From Aculops lycopersici (Eukaryota > Arthropoda > Arachnida > Trombidiformes > Eriophyidae): a DNA stretch of 64,000 bases. Positions 44,001-53,854 of the stretch are shown here, one piece after another (the stretch's first letter is position 1; every line of letters starts with the position of its first letter). The position numbers were made by a program, and so were the translations under genes. The DNA lies in contig WNKI01000001.1 of assembly GCA_015350385.1 (NCBI GenBank), positions 1,915,870-1,979,869 on the forward strand, written 5' to 3'. The notes under the pieces are model-generated. The model ran no database searches. It was given only the letters and a program-made list of their open reading frames with translations, and was not told the DNA's origin.

Positions 44001-45063
44001 CCATCTTGTTCTTGCCAATATAATCCAATCGCAAGAAGTTGGTCAAAGAATCGTAGGCCACAAATCGTTCGCCATCGCGCTTATTAACCTCGTATCGGCC
44101 ACTAAACTGCTTTGCTCTTATATAGTAGGAGGCATGCGGAGATAGAGAACCGCAACCTGCACCACTAGGTAGCCGAAAGGGATCGTCGATTGCAACCTCA
44201 CTGGTGCCGCTCGATAGTGAGACACCAAGTCTCTCTCTTCCCGCCAAAGATAAATCTTGAATTAACAGGTAGTTGATGATGATTGACTTGAGTTTATCAT
44301 TAGCCATCAAGTCCTTCAATGGAGACTTGTCACCCGAGCTTGTCGTATAAATGGCACCAATTCTAGCGAGATTTGTATTAGTGTGTGTTTGAATGTCTGC
44401 CAAAGTTGTGGAATCAATCTTTAACTCGCCCTTGTTTTTAATATCCCAAAACGGAACTGTGCAGTAAATTCTAACAACAACTTTTTTACCTAGCGAAATT
44501 GATGTTGCAAAATAATAGACGTCAATTAGCTTCACGGGATCAAAAGCTTTCATGGTCAATTTAAACAATGGAGCATTCTCGTGAACTAATCTCAACAAAG
44601 CCTTCGGACCAATGGACGTGCGATCTTTGTCCAAAATTAATTGCATCTTAGAAAGTTGTTTCTTCGCATTACTATACAAGTCCAACAATAGATCGCTAAT
44701 TGGACTCAAGAGCCACTTTTTTGTCGATGTGCTTGAGCATAAAAAGTCACCCGAGTCAAATTCTATCAATGTATCGTCATCTTCCAGCGAAATATCGCCC
44801 AGTTGCTTCTGCCGGATCCTGTAATAATCAATCGGATTGGACACACGAGGATCCGACGTCACGTCCTCTACATTAATATGCAGATTACCCTCAATGGAAT
44901 CCGCAAACTCCTCGATCTTAAATTTGCCATAGCGACCAGAGTTTGAGGTCACAAGCTCAGAGCTAATTTTCACATCATTCGGAATGGTAGTTAGTGAGGT
45001 GGCAGGTGAGATTACTAATAGGGTGATGTGAACTAGGAGAAGCAAATCAACTTGTAGATGCAT
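41008..45063 (-). CDS. Large single-pass membrane protein with PAN/apple-like cysteine modules
   Basis: A 1351-residue single-exon frame. Signal peptide (LLLLVHITLLVISPATS), a large ectodomain, one membrane segment at about 1266-1288 (FFAVTFQLLLGALFGSLLFV) and a short acidic cytoplasmic tail. Three Cys-rich modules resemble PAN/apple folds: ~858-901 (IQCHEACAMLVFCLSH ... MCTL), ~968-1015 (LNGCASLCRKYELM ... FECQSFYYQPAGSLCAIED) and ~1109-1147 (QDCLYECAFLNEFC ... LTCAMYH). The first ~850 residues look like repeated beta-rich modules I cannot name. Two broken copies of its 3' part lie at 37.9 and 56.6 kb, so the family duplicates locally. A receptor or gut/cuticle surface role is possible but unproven. 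Confidence 0.85.
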   Translation of the reverse strand: MHLQVDLLLLVHITLLVISPATSLTTIPNDVKISSELVTSNSGRYGKFKIEEFADSIEGNLHINVEDVTSDPRVSNPIDYYRIRQKQLGDISLEDDDTLIEFDSGDFLCSSTSTKKWLLSPISDLLLDLYSNAKKQLSKMQLILDKDRTSIGPKALLRLVHENAPLFKLTMKAFDPVKLIDVYYFATSISLGKKVVVRIYCTVPFWDIKNKGELKIDSTTLADIQTHTNTNLARIGAIYTTSSGDKSPLKDLMANDKLKSIIINYLLIQDLSLAGRERLGVSLSSGTSEVAIDDPFRLPSGAGCGSLSPHASYYIRAKQFSGRYEVNKRDGERFVAYDSLTNFLRLDYIGKNKMVYDLKRKSVTYVADTSTITGERERFTSANKVDPSSSNETKFEDSVHCSKSLLTAEEDSNIGLFDVGSMEQILGFQPSIGLLYLGQTELEDGTHCLVLEREITSDQVPALMSLAMVINFQPSARLFLTYCLVSEIPMAEVESQLVHETTWLKRIDLSSRVKPIQFAILNARLTFSESAWSLEAMGEDTSERFSHLQHPVRTFDLSECKSDHEKVELELIIKQTSDRVWKWNAGFGHGYNSGYEQKTQGFYGIESLEEGIMYFLVRRTGLPRSSITELEVSVIPKTLTDNFKVDKKKDNSDEEKQLILVKSKLSSPLDYKIGRYLIGWLKTASAEIMAKRATMISLQIRMTLLECSLALGSQLHNSNQIYMLYCPNSGCGYLHQLDKVDYIKKVSNDTFGPSIRQYFYMCEIYTQDKFGDLDMSLKTYLTTTSLKKNLYSAPLSLTPDDSSSSNLTFKGVVSRISTRKASSQESLARPIISGTCYTRETSLSLGSDSKNNNVRNNRFRVIEFKLDQHQSVIQCHEACAMLVFCLSHSYDKSTKMCTLSNIDTNLLNNNDKILEKQIDSNKNQDNEIPIQLKETRKDQNCDIYALNAIHLYKYESDRSTTPAALSDRNFHFENRDLNGCASLCRKYELMEFEDGDVSTKFECQSFYYQPAGSLCAIEDPQFYLMKETHRSSVASDRSSLNKKYVDSSQWYSVHHFQLFKLDLNQYYAGEEHQYQMLVKQPPVATDETLESTLANRKNSASSSILYGQSPQDCLYECAFLNEFCVSVDYCVQYVDRVLSLTCAMYHIRSPMSLNLRYDKLKPSELAGDFVLTDLERLYYLDGQSRDHNATMLFQPSCTHHFMNGDHLILKRKLASSLANLENFYSTLIKDIEGEHMSISERFTSSLSEFIKTHGKPMMFKGGGQTFFAVTFQLLLGALFGSLLFVYQPQMSELIMNTNLKNLMIPNRLNDQWHRLVSARSTRSGSEEELNDPGEHDIHLNDLPEVSLTAPV

Positions 45064-45759
45064 ATTTTTAGCGTCAAGAGGAATACTTTCTCATAACAGT
45101 AGCAAAACGTCAAGCAAGTTGTTCGAGATTTCAAGTTTAAAAACAAACTAGATACTAGCTAGGACACAACCACCTAGGGGGTCCAGCCAGTTTAAAAGGA
45201 GAAAATTTCCATGTATCAAAATGATAGCACATCTGTAGTGTTGCACAGTTTATTTGACGATGATTGTTAAATTCCTTCTCTTGTTCATCGGACTCCCTCT
45301 AGCCGGTTTATTAGAATGATTTTTGTTGTTGTTGATAACATTAGTTAGTTCATAAGTTTCATAGCCAGATAGATTGCTGGCTGGTTTTCTGAGCGCATTT
45401 TCGCTTGTATGTATTGAATTGATAATAATCTCGTTTGATCTATGTGATAATTACCCAGAGAGAGAGAGAGAGAGACCATCTGTAGATGAGGATCGAGTTA
45501 CGTCTGTCTAGTCGCCACTGTTTTTTTTTGATGATGTTGTTAGCTTTGTGTTTGCATCGCTTGAGTTCATTTGTTCCCTCTTGCGATAGTTTTGTGGTGC
45601 ATTTTTATGCTCGTTTACATCGACCACCTGATGATGTCGAATCATTAACATTATGGACGCAAGACTTAAGTCCTCGTCTTTGTGTTTGTGTCGTATGTGT
45701 TAACTGGCTTTGCTCTCATGTAATGTATGTGGTTACATTTAGTGAGATAGGTAATGGGA
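45064..45759. other. Intergenic stretch
   Basis: Upstream of the PAN-type gene and downstream of MAEA. Contains a GA run (about 45455-45475). An open plus-strand frame at 45486-45767 has a hydrophobic start but overlaps the MAEA 3' end and shows no domain. Confidence 0.4.
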
Positions 45760-46980
45760 TCACATGACAAATACCTTCTCGGTGTCACTAAACCTGTACT
45801 CTTTTTGGGTCTTGGGGCACACAATTATACCGTTGTTTTGGGCCGCCATTGCTCTTAGGCTCATCTCGCCGTATATGTATCCATTTGGCAACATTAAAGG
45901 TGGGTTGTGCTCGTTCAACGTTTGGCCTGATATTGAGCAAGTTAGTTTTGACTGCGAACTATGTGGGTAGGGCAATTTTTTAGCTAGATCATTTAACAAT
46001 GGTGAACAGATGGGACAATCTGAGTTATTTCCAATCGATGACTCTTGACAATTTTGTTTCTTGTTATAACAATGAGGAGTCTTTAGAGCCGATAGGCCAG
46101 CTTGTAGTACAACTGAGAAGACTGACACCGAATTCAGGTGGAATAGATTATAATTATCCTGTCGGAAGTTATCGATTAAGGTTTGCCAACGCGATGAGTC
46201 GAGCAATGATCTAAATGGCTCCTTTTTAGTATGTAATGGGTGGGCCAATAAACTCATAATGTGCTCTAATTCGGGTCGTTGGGAGTCGTCGATGTTGCTG
46301 GTTAGATACTTTCTCGCATGTTCGACTGCCTCAAGACGTCTGCCTTGTTTAACTAGTTCAATAAACTCTTGTTGTCTAACGCGAAATTCCAAGGTTGACT
46401 TGACTTTCCTCAGTTTGGATCGGTTGTCATGGCACCAGGCCAAACATTTAGACGTATCTCCAGCAGCTAGAGCCTCCTCTACCCTTTTGCTGACGAGAAA
46501 TAAATCAACGTTGGTCAAGTCTTTAAGATCAGTTTGCTCACTTAATCTGGTGGCCGAGTCGTAGTAACCTTCGCGCAATAAATGATCGACCAATAAACGA
46601 TCTAATCGCTTCTTTTTCCAAACATTAATTGCCAATTTGTTTTCGGGTGAAATAAACATCCCTTTCAGATGATCGAGTCGTCGTTTGCAAACTTGAGCTG
46701 CCTCTCTTTCATCCAACATAGATTCGTCTGCCTTCCTTTTGACAACGGTTAGATTTTCCACCACATTATCCAGCGCCTTGTGGGCATTCGCAATTGATGT
46801 TGTATTTCTGAGCTCCTGAATGGATTGAGCCAGGTGGTTGACTTCTCTGTCAATTATCTTTTGTGATACACGATATTTCTTGTTGAGAACCTCGTAAGGG
46901 ACCTTTAGGGTTGGATGCTCCATTGCCTTGATGTCGTTGCCCCTTTGATGGTCGGGCTTTGCATGGTCGTTGATGAACAT
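45760..46980 (-). CDS. MAEA: MAEA (Gid9), E3 ligase subunit of the CTLH/GID complex
   Basis: Catalytic-module subunit of the CTLH E3 ubiquitin ligase. 406 residues, one exon, near the usual ~396. It opens with HPTLKVPYEVLNKKYRVSQK, a family signature, followed by a coiled coil. LisH ~126-158 (RLLVDHLLREGYYDSATRLS), CTLH ~164-222 (VEEALAAGDTSKCLAWCHDN), CRA region, then the RING-like end ~345-406: LTCSISGQTLNEHNPPLMLP, NGYIYGEMSL, IVCPKTQKEYRFSDTEKVFVM. The C-terminal VFVM is typical. Nothing unusual seen. Confidence 0.95.
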   Translation of the reverse strand: MFINDHAKPDHQRGNDIKAMEHPTLKVPYEVLNKKYRVSQKIIDREVNHLAQSIQELRNTTSIANAHKALDNVVENLTVVKRKADESMLDEREAAQVCKRRLDHLKGMFISPENKLAINVWKKKRLDRLLVDHLLREGYYDSATRLSEQTDLKDLTNVDLFLVSKRVEEALAAGDTSKCLAWCHDNRSKLRKVKSTLEFRVRQQEFIELVKQGRRLEAVEHARKYLTSNIDDSQRPELEHIMSLLAHPLHTKKEPFRSLLDSSRWQTLIDNFRQDNYNLFHLNSVSVFSVVLQAGLSALKTPHCYNKKQNCQESSIGNNSDCPICSPLLNDLAKKLPYPHSSQSKLTCSISGQTLNEHNPPLMLPNGYIYGEMSLRAMAAQNNGIIVCPKTQKEYRFSDTEKVFVM

Positions 46981-47649
46981 GATTGTAATGTATGAGTTGC
47001 TTTGAGTTAATATCGATACTCTCTATCTCTTGTTTAGCTTGGTTGATAAAAATTAAGAGGTGCTACATCAATGAATATGCCGTTCGCGAAGGTTCGCTTT
47101 TGTAGTCGCTGAGAAAAGTGCGATATACAGTGAGACTGTTTAATAATTAGAATGATTTTACATCAGCTATCTATGATTGTGGATGTTGGAGATGAGTCAC
47201 AAGAGACTATCGAATAAGAGACAAGATACCATTTTAGTGATAAATAAATTCTAAATTAGAGTAATTTTGTTGCCATATTGTTGATTGAAGAGATGGAAAT
47301 TTTTGCCAAACTGTCTCTATGTTTTTGTTGTTGTTGTGTGTGTTCGATGGAAATGTTTAAATGTCCTTTTTCTCAAACGAAGCTGAAATCTGAAGCAGCA
47401 GCTGATTCACTTTTTGTTGTCGTCCGGTGAGCTGTGTACGTGTATGAACGCTGCTGTTTCTGTGTGTACATTTTGTATGATTTTTCGCACACAAAAGAGT
47501 GGATCCTCTCGCGCATGAAACGAGAGTGTTTTGTCGTACAAACGATCGAGTGAACGATCACTCGGCTCACTTACACAAGCACTCACAAAGCCTCTTTGTG
47601 CTCATCATCATCATCATAATTATAATAACTGTAATAAAATAACTATGAC
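46981..47649. other. Intergenic stretch upstream of MAEA
   Basis: About 670 bases between the MAEA start and the end of the next minus-strand gene. No gene recognised; presumably the MAEA promoter and DMRT 3' untranslated region. Confidence 0.4.
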
Positions 47650-50600
47650 TTATAATTGGGGCTGCGGCGGCTGTGGACTGGTTTCACTTCCGACCCTCCT
47701 TGTGTTGTGTTGCTGGTGGTGGTGCTGCTGCCGATGTTCATGTTGTATGCTGGAACTGCCGCCGCCGATGCAATGGGCTTGTTGTGAGCCCAGTGATCCC
47801 AAGAGAAGGGCGAATCTCGCGTAATCGTACAGATTTTGTGGCGATGGATATCCATTTCCTTTCATCGTATTAGCATCTCTAGACTCTAGTGCGTTTAAAT
47901 TGTGAGTTGCCATTGAGGTCGTTGTGGTCGTCGTCGTAGGCTGAAGGCCGCCTGAAGCCATCAAGTGGTTGAAAAAGTTTGTCGCCGGATCAATTGCGCT
48001 CGAGGTTGTCTGTGCTCCCGAATACTGCGACATATCCATACTTTGGCTGCAATTTGTCAAGGATTGAGTCAAAAATCTTTCAGCAGAACTTAGGGGTGGG
48101 AAAAGGGTGGTTTGTTGCCAATAGCCGGAAGTGGCTGGGGCACTATCGAGACCACTGGTCGCGACAAGCGATGGGCTGGCCATTAGGCAACCGGATGTCA
48201 ATCTCGTGGAGGTGGTTTTTGGTGGTGCTTGTGCTAATGATCGCCAGTTACCAGTGCATCTCATCGTCTTTGACAGGGTCTCTGGTGGCTGAACCCTTTG
48301 CTTCTTGCTCTTGACTTCGAAGAAATCGGAAATACTTTGGGCGGATGTTGCAAGTCCAGATACGGAGCTCGTTGATGACATGTTGCTTGTTTCCGGTTCA
48401 AGTGAAACACAATCTCCAATTCTCTTGAGACTCGCTAAAGTGGATAGCGATATGCAATATTGTTGGTTGGATTTTTGGGAGGCGTTACATGTTAGTTTCC
48501 AATTATAATATGTAAATTTGGTTTACTTGTCGCTGATGGTAGTTGTGGTTGTGGTGAGACTTTGGGCGCAAGTTATATCTAGCAAAGCAGCACGGTAAAT
48601 TGACTTTTTCAGCCGACTAAAGTCACTTTAATTTGTTTATACACAGCTTCTGTTTGGAAATTTACAATATGATCCCATACATAAGCAAGCGTAAGATGAA
48701 TCGTGGAAGCGATTATATTGATCGCTGAGCCACGGAAACTTGGGAAAGTCAACAAGAGCGAGAGTTAACGTAACAACTTCCGCTTTGGCCACAATATAGA
48801 CACACAAACACAAACTCTCCTCCCCTTTCGCTTTCACTTCCACTTCCACTTTCACATACACATGCACACAAGCACAAGGCAAACATCAGCTTCTAAATGG
48901 AGCTAGGTGCCTGCGTGTGAAGTTGTAGTGAAGTGAAACCGATCCACTCAAATTTAAGCTTCTGTTCGTGACACGCAATGGAGCCAGAAGAGAAACTTGG
49001 GCGGAAGTTATAATAACTAACTCATAGCTCTGGATGGTACACAAGGATAGAGTTTTTGTTGTCAGAATGAATCTAGTTAGTTGTTCCCATTAAGCACCAG
49101 CTCATAGTCTCATAAAAGTGTCGCTGTTCACACCTAGCTAAAGTCGATTGTGTTTATTTAACCCCAGCAACTAACCAAAGTTGTGAAGTGAAGTGAGTTG
49201 GTTATATTGTTGTTTGTGTAGCTTCCCTTTTCTCATTCGTCCATTCATTTGGCGTCCAATAAAACCATTACCCTACAAGACAACACTAAAGATGAGAGGC
49301 ACAAATAAACTCAAGTGGCGATCGCTGAAGCCGAAGTGGAAGCGGATTTAGTTATTAGTTTCAAAAGAGCAGCAACCTGGAGAACCACCTCCAACCTCAT
49401 CATCGTTTAATGGTAGCCATCTCAATGTGGTCTAATATGCACAAGCAAGTGGGTCTAACAATAGCCCTAAGAGACTCACTACCCACCACCACTAAACTAA
49501 TGGTTTATTTGGACAATCGTCGCTTCTCATTATAAATCTTCCTGGATTCCTTATTGACTTGGTGTGACAAATAGGAAACACAACCAGAAACTAACCGGAC
49601 AACTCAAACACCAAACTTATTTCATTTAAATGTCACACAATACCCTAAACTGTCGTAGTCGTTCTCGTGTATCTCTGGCCAGAAGCGGCAAATGGTTTCT
49701 CAACTCTGACGTCATTGAGCCGATTGTTCAACTTGGCCATTTGAACAACCAATCAAATCAAAGAATATCGATCATAACCTGGAACCGAGGCGCTCACTTG
49801 TCACTAAATTGTCGTTTCCGCTTTTGAGTAGAGAGATTCCTCCATTTCTTTTGAGGAACAAGCAAAATCAATTCCCTTTCTCCATGTCAACCACTACGAT
49901 AATAGCAACCAAGGCGACGACTACAATTCGAAACACTGGAAAGTGACGCCAATTTAGCGAGTCGATCATATTAGAAATCGAGTTCATATCTTTGATCTCA
50001 TGGCTCAAAGTGCAACCAGTGGAGTCCCCAAGAGACAGCCAAGTGAGCAACTGTACCATTTGCTGTGGTATAGTTGCTCATTAAATGAGCAGCTTCAATG
50101 GACTCGTTCCGTTGGGATGGAGCAATGAAAAGGAGCAATCATTCTCATTTCATTGTTGTTGTCGCCGCTTCCACTGTCCACTGTCCACTGTTATGTCCTA
50201 TGTTATGAATCGACGGCGCCCTCAATAAACGACAACTTTGGTGGCACTGATCAAAGTGACGAGCAACACGATGACACAGATATAATATCAAAGTGTAATT
50301 TCATACACTTAAACTGTTCCCTTCTCTCTTCTGATGGCGGTGGTTTGCTCTATCATACGAATGGTGGAAATAGGGTAGCGATATACCATACCAATAACAT
50401 ACTAACAATTTTCAATGAACTGGAGCAATTTCCGCTTCTCTCCGTCTTTTGGATTGTCGGTTGCGATGACAAGGAAGCAACAAACTCGAGGAGGAGGAGG
50501 AGGAGGAGGAAAAAATTTCTGCCTTACAAGTATAAGAAGTTGGTCATAATAACAACAAATTGGTATTAGATTATGTGTCGCCAAGTTGCCATTGCAATGG

Positions 50601-53438
50601 TTTTGAGTCAACAGCTAGAAGGCGGAAAATGGTAGCACTGGAGGCAAGAGGTTTTTGGCCCAAGGAATCGCTAGTTTGTGTCTCACGGTTATCGTGTTGT
50701 TATTGCGTCACACGGGCACAAATTGATTATCGTCAAAAGAGCAGCGGTGAGCGAGTGGAACTCGCTCCTCTATAGACTGAAACTATATAACAAATTCCAA
50801 TGGGCAGACGGAGTTAACTCTCTCCCTCTCGTTTGCTCATAACATAACACAACATCGAACTCTGGAATGACCACTCGCTTATATAGGCGCCAAATTGGTC
50901 AAAACTAAGCCAGTTAACGGGAAGAAATGACATTCCAAAACAAGAATAGCGTTGGGTTCTCCCTGAAACATGGACAAATTAATATACTTGTACTAAAATA
51001 CCGATATATATCTGCGGTGTCATATGAGAAAAAGAAGAGTCGGGTTCGTGGTACAAGTTGAGTCGGTATTTCGAGTAATTGGAATTAGCTTCTTGGTATG
51101 ATGGTCGGCGAAAGGTGACATCGTATTTTTGTTTGTCCGAGAAATGAGCGAAAAATTTGCCGCTTCAACCCAAATGCGGGGGTCGTGTGATGACACACAT
51201 GTGATTGGCGCAGGTAAAAAGCGCAACCAAACTAGGGGCCCATGATTATCAGTTAGTTCTGCGACAGCAACAAGGCGCGCCCAAGGAAACACGCCCCACG
51301 AGCGCTGGCCACTTCAGCGGCCATCGGCAATCAACGGCCGTTGCCCTTTTGCCTCAATTGATTGCGGACAGTCAATGGTGGATTTGGGGGTGACAAGTGA
51401 TTGGCTTCTTGGAAGCGCAATTGTCGCCCTGGAATCGTAGCTCTTTGTGCTATGATTGGTACAATTTGTTGCTTAAATTACCTGATCTCTCTCTCTCTCT
51501 CTCTCTCCCACTAGTTTGTGGAGTCTTGGCTTTTTGCTCTCCAAAGTCGGTGGATTTGGATAAAAATGATTGACATCTTAAGCGAGAGCTTTTTAGCTTA
51601 GTGTCATCACGAAAGACTCTTAATCAGCCTTAATCTTACACATCTCTTGGCGCCTATAGTTTTCAACTTTTAGTTAATCAATACCTTTCTTTGAGCTCCA
51701 CCTGAGAGTTATGATTAGCGCGAGAGCATGAGGCAAATCCCTTGCCCGTGAGAAGCAAGATGATTCGATCAATATTAAACTAAACTAATCTCAATGTGCA
51801 AGTAACTCCGATGACCGAAGTGTCGAGTCCAGTAGCCGGATATCGAGAGCAATTTGGCGTATTGTTGCTCGTGTGACGCAAACAACATCGACAAGAAAAC
51901 ACACTGGCAACCTGGGAACAATTTGATTGCTCGCAAAGGTTCTCTTGTTTGCAAACAAGATTAACTCTCCGAGTGGCTTGAAACGTCAACGAGAATTTTG
52001 TAATACTGACAACAATAAGAGAGCCGAGGAGTTTGTTGACCACTTTGTTGCTCTATTTTTGCTCGATAGTTGCATTGCTATTGCTGAAAACACGGTGGCT
52101 GGTGCGGCAATTTGTATGTCAAAACGAGAAAAATTCACGACATGATTCAAGTTTTATTTTTATATTCCGAAAAAAAGAGAGAAAAGAAAACCTCACTCCT
52201 CCTCCTCTACAGTAGCGACAAATCATCTTGACCTTTGCTATAAGCTATAAAAGGAAAGAGAGAGAGAGGCGACAAATTTTAAAATTATCCAATTGACGAG
52301 GCACCCAAACTGTCAATCAAACAATCGGCATTTGGTGGGCTTCGGGTAAGGAGAGGAAAAGAGCAAGGCAAAGTATCGAACAATGAGCGGCGAGTGGCAT
52401 ACTTACCGAATCGATCTGGCTGCATCTTGACTGTGTCGTCCGAGTCATGCGCTAATCCGGTTTGAAGCTCCCGGTCGTTCTTGTTTGTTGGCAGTCCAAA
52501 GTTTCCACTTGAAGAATTGAGCATATTCTCGCCGACATCAACCTCAACGCTGCAAGTCGATGAGGCCGCACTCTCCGTTGTGCCATTTGAATCTTGCTCA
52601 TCCTCTTGGTTATTGTTGTTGTTATTATTTTTGTCACTGAATTTGTGTGTCTTAAAATTAGGTGAATATGAGTCGTCCCGTTGACCAGAACCAAATTCGA
52701 AGCAATTGACAGGTTTTTTCCCCCTGAACATGTCGCCAACATTCGAACAGGTGGCTGCGTCTTCATTCAATGCCGGGTTCGATGGTTTTGTTTGAGTCAA
52801 GTGCGGCTTCAAGTTACATGTTGCACTGGCACTACTGTATAGTGCATCCGCCGATGGGTTTGTTTCTGTGGTTGTGGTTGTGGTCGTTGTTTGAACAAAT
52901 TGTAATGCCGCCGAATAGGTCAAGCCATTCTTCTCCTGAAGTTCCTGTACAAATCGATCCACCTTGTATTGCTTACTCAAATCCCGGGCCTCGTTTTCCT
53001 CCTGCGCCTGCTGGCGCCTCAGAGCCACCTGTGCGGCCATGATTTTCTGGCGCTCGACAATTAGGTTGCACTTGGCGCAGTTGCAGTCGCGCCACTTACA
53101 GTGTCGCTTATGGCCCTTTAAATCACAATCAATGATTTTTTTTGTGCATGTTTGTGTGTGTGTGTGTGTGTTAATCTCAGGTGATTTAATTCAAAAGGCA
53201 ATTCCACAGAAAAAAAACCAATCAAACTACTTACCCTTAGCATCGACACTAGGCCATGGTTACGGCATCTTGCACACTTTGGTGTTCGAGCAGATAGAGC
53301 TTGAGAGTTGAGGCTCATTTGTTGCGGGTTCTGGGTGATATTGTGGAGCTGCGAGTATTCTTCTCCAACCTCTAGATCTCCATTGAAACTTAACATTTGA
53401 TTAGGAATTTGGTGACAATTTGGTGACGGACTAGTCAT
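47650..53438 (-). CDS. DM-domain (DMRT) transcription factor, three exons inferred
   Basis: DNA-binding regulator of the doublesex/mab-3 family, often acting in sexual development. Exon 1 53438-53235 starts MTSPSPNCHQ and ends in the first half of the DM domain (TPKCARCRNHGLVSMLR). Exon 2 53115-52407 completes it (GHKRHCKWRDCNCAKCNLIV, then ERQKIMAAQVALRRQQA) with all zinc ligands. An Asn/Ser/Thr-rich linker follows and ends at a strong donor (TTCG|GTAAGTATG) in phase 1. An open 261-codon segment 48434-47650 begins at a good acceptor (CCACTTTAG) in matching phase and has no start of its own nearby except an internal Met, so I join it as exon 3 across a 4-kb intron. Exons 1-2 are firm; exon 3 is inferred. 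Reading through the exon-2 donor gives an alternative end at 52285. Confidence 0.75.
50044..50091. repeat. 15-bp stem-loop with one G-T wobble, followed by a second small hairpin sharing its arm
   Basis: TGAGCAACTGTACCA, loop TTTGCTG, TGGTATAGTTGCTCA (50044-50080). The right end TGCTCAT also pairs with ATGAGCA across TAA (50075-50091), giving two alternative folds. Confidence 0.75.
51943..51960. repeat. 18-base perfect palindrome
   Basis: TCTTGTTTGCAAACAAGA. Could be a dimeric transcription-factor site inside the DMRT intron; not a known site to me. Confidence 0.7.
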
Positions 53439-53854
53439 ACTGTCGGTTTGTTTGGTTCTATCTCGTTGAGTATAAAGTTTCGAAATGTGCAATGATGCAG
53501 TGTAATCTAGAGTCGACCGGCGAACGATTCGATTCAAAATAATTGGATTAAATTGAACCTTTGGAGTTGGAACTATTGCACAATACAATGGCCACTTTTT
53601 GTCTCGCGAGTCTGCGCAGTTGGTCTCTGTTTGTGTTTTGAAACTGCCCATTTGAAGCTCCAGGGAATACGGTGCAAGAAAAAACGCCACTCTCGCTTTA
53701 GGCGCCTCTAGCGGCATTTTTGGTACCAAATCAGCGGCTGAGCGCAGCCGCCGCGGCGGACCCGGGATATTGCCACCCGAATGGACAACAGGTCGAGCGG
53801 CGAGCCCCGCGTGCTACCCAAACCTCAACAAAAGTATCAATTATAAATTTATGA

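Larger units (their letters stand above)
48435..52406 (-). other. Long inferred DMRT intron / gene-poor region
   Basis: About 4 kb without a supportable gene. If the exon-3 assignment is right it is an intron, by far the longest in the window. It contains a wobble hairpin (50044-50091), an 18-base palindrome (51943-51960), a GAGGAG run near 50490 and a CT run near 51487-51510. Confidence 0.5.

Noticed and set aside
50490..50515. GAGGAG tract as a coding Arg/Glu stretch
   Set aside because: Simple repeat inside the inferred DMRT intron without a supporting frame.
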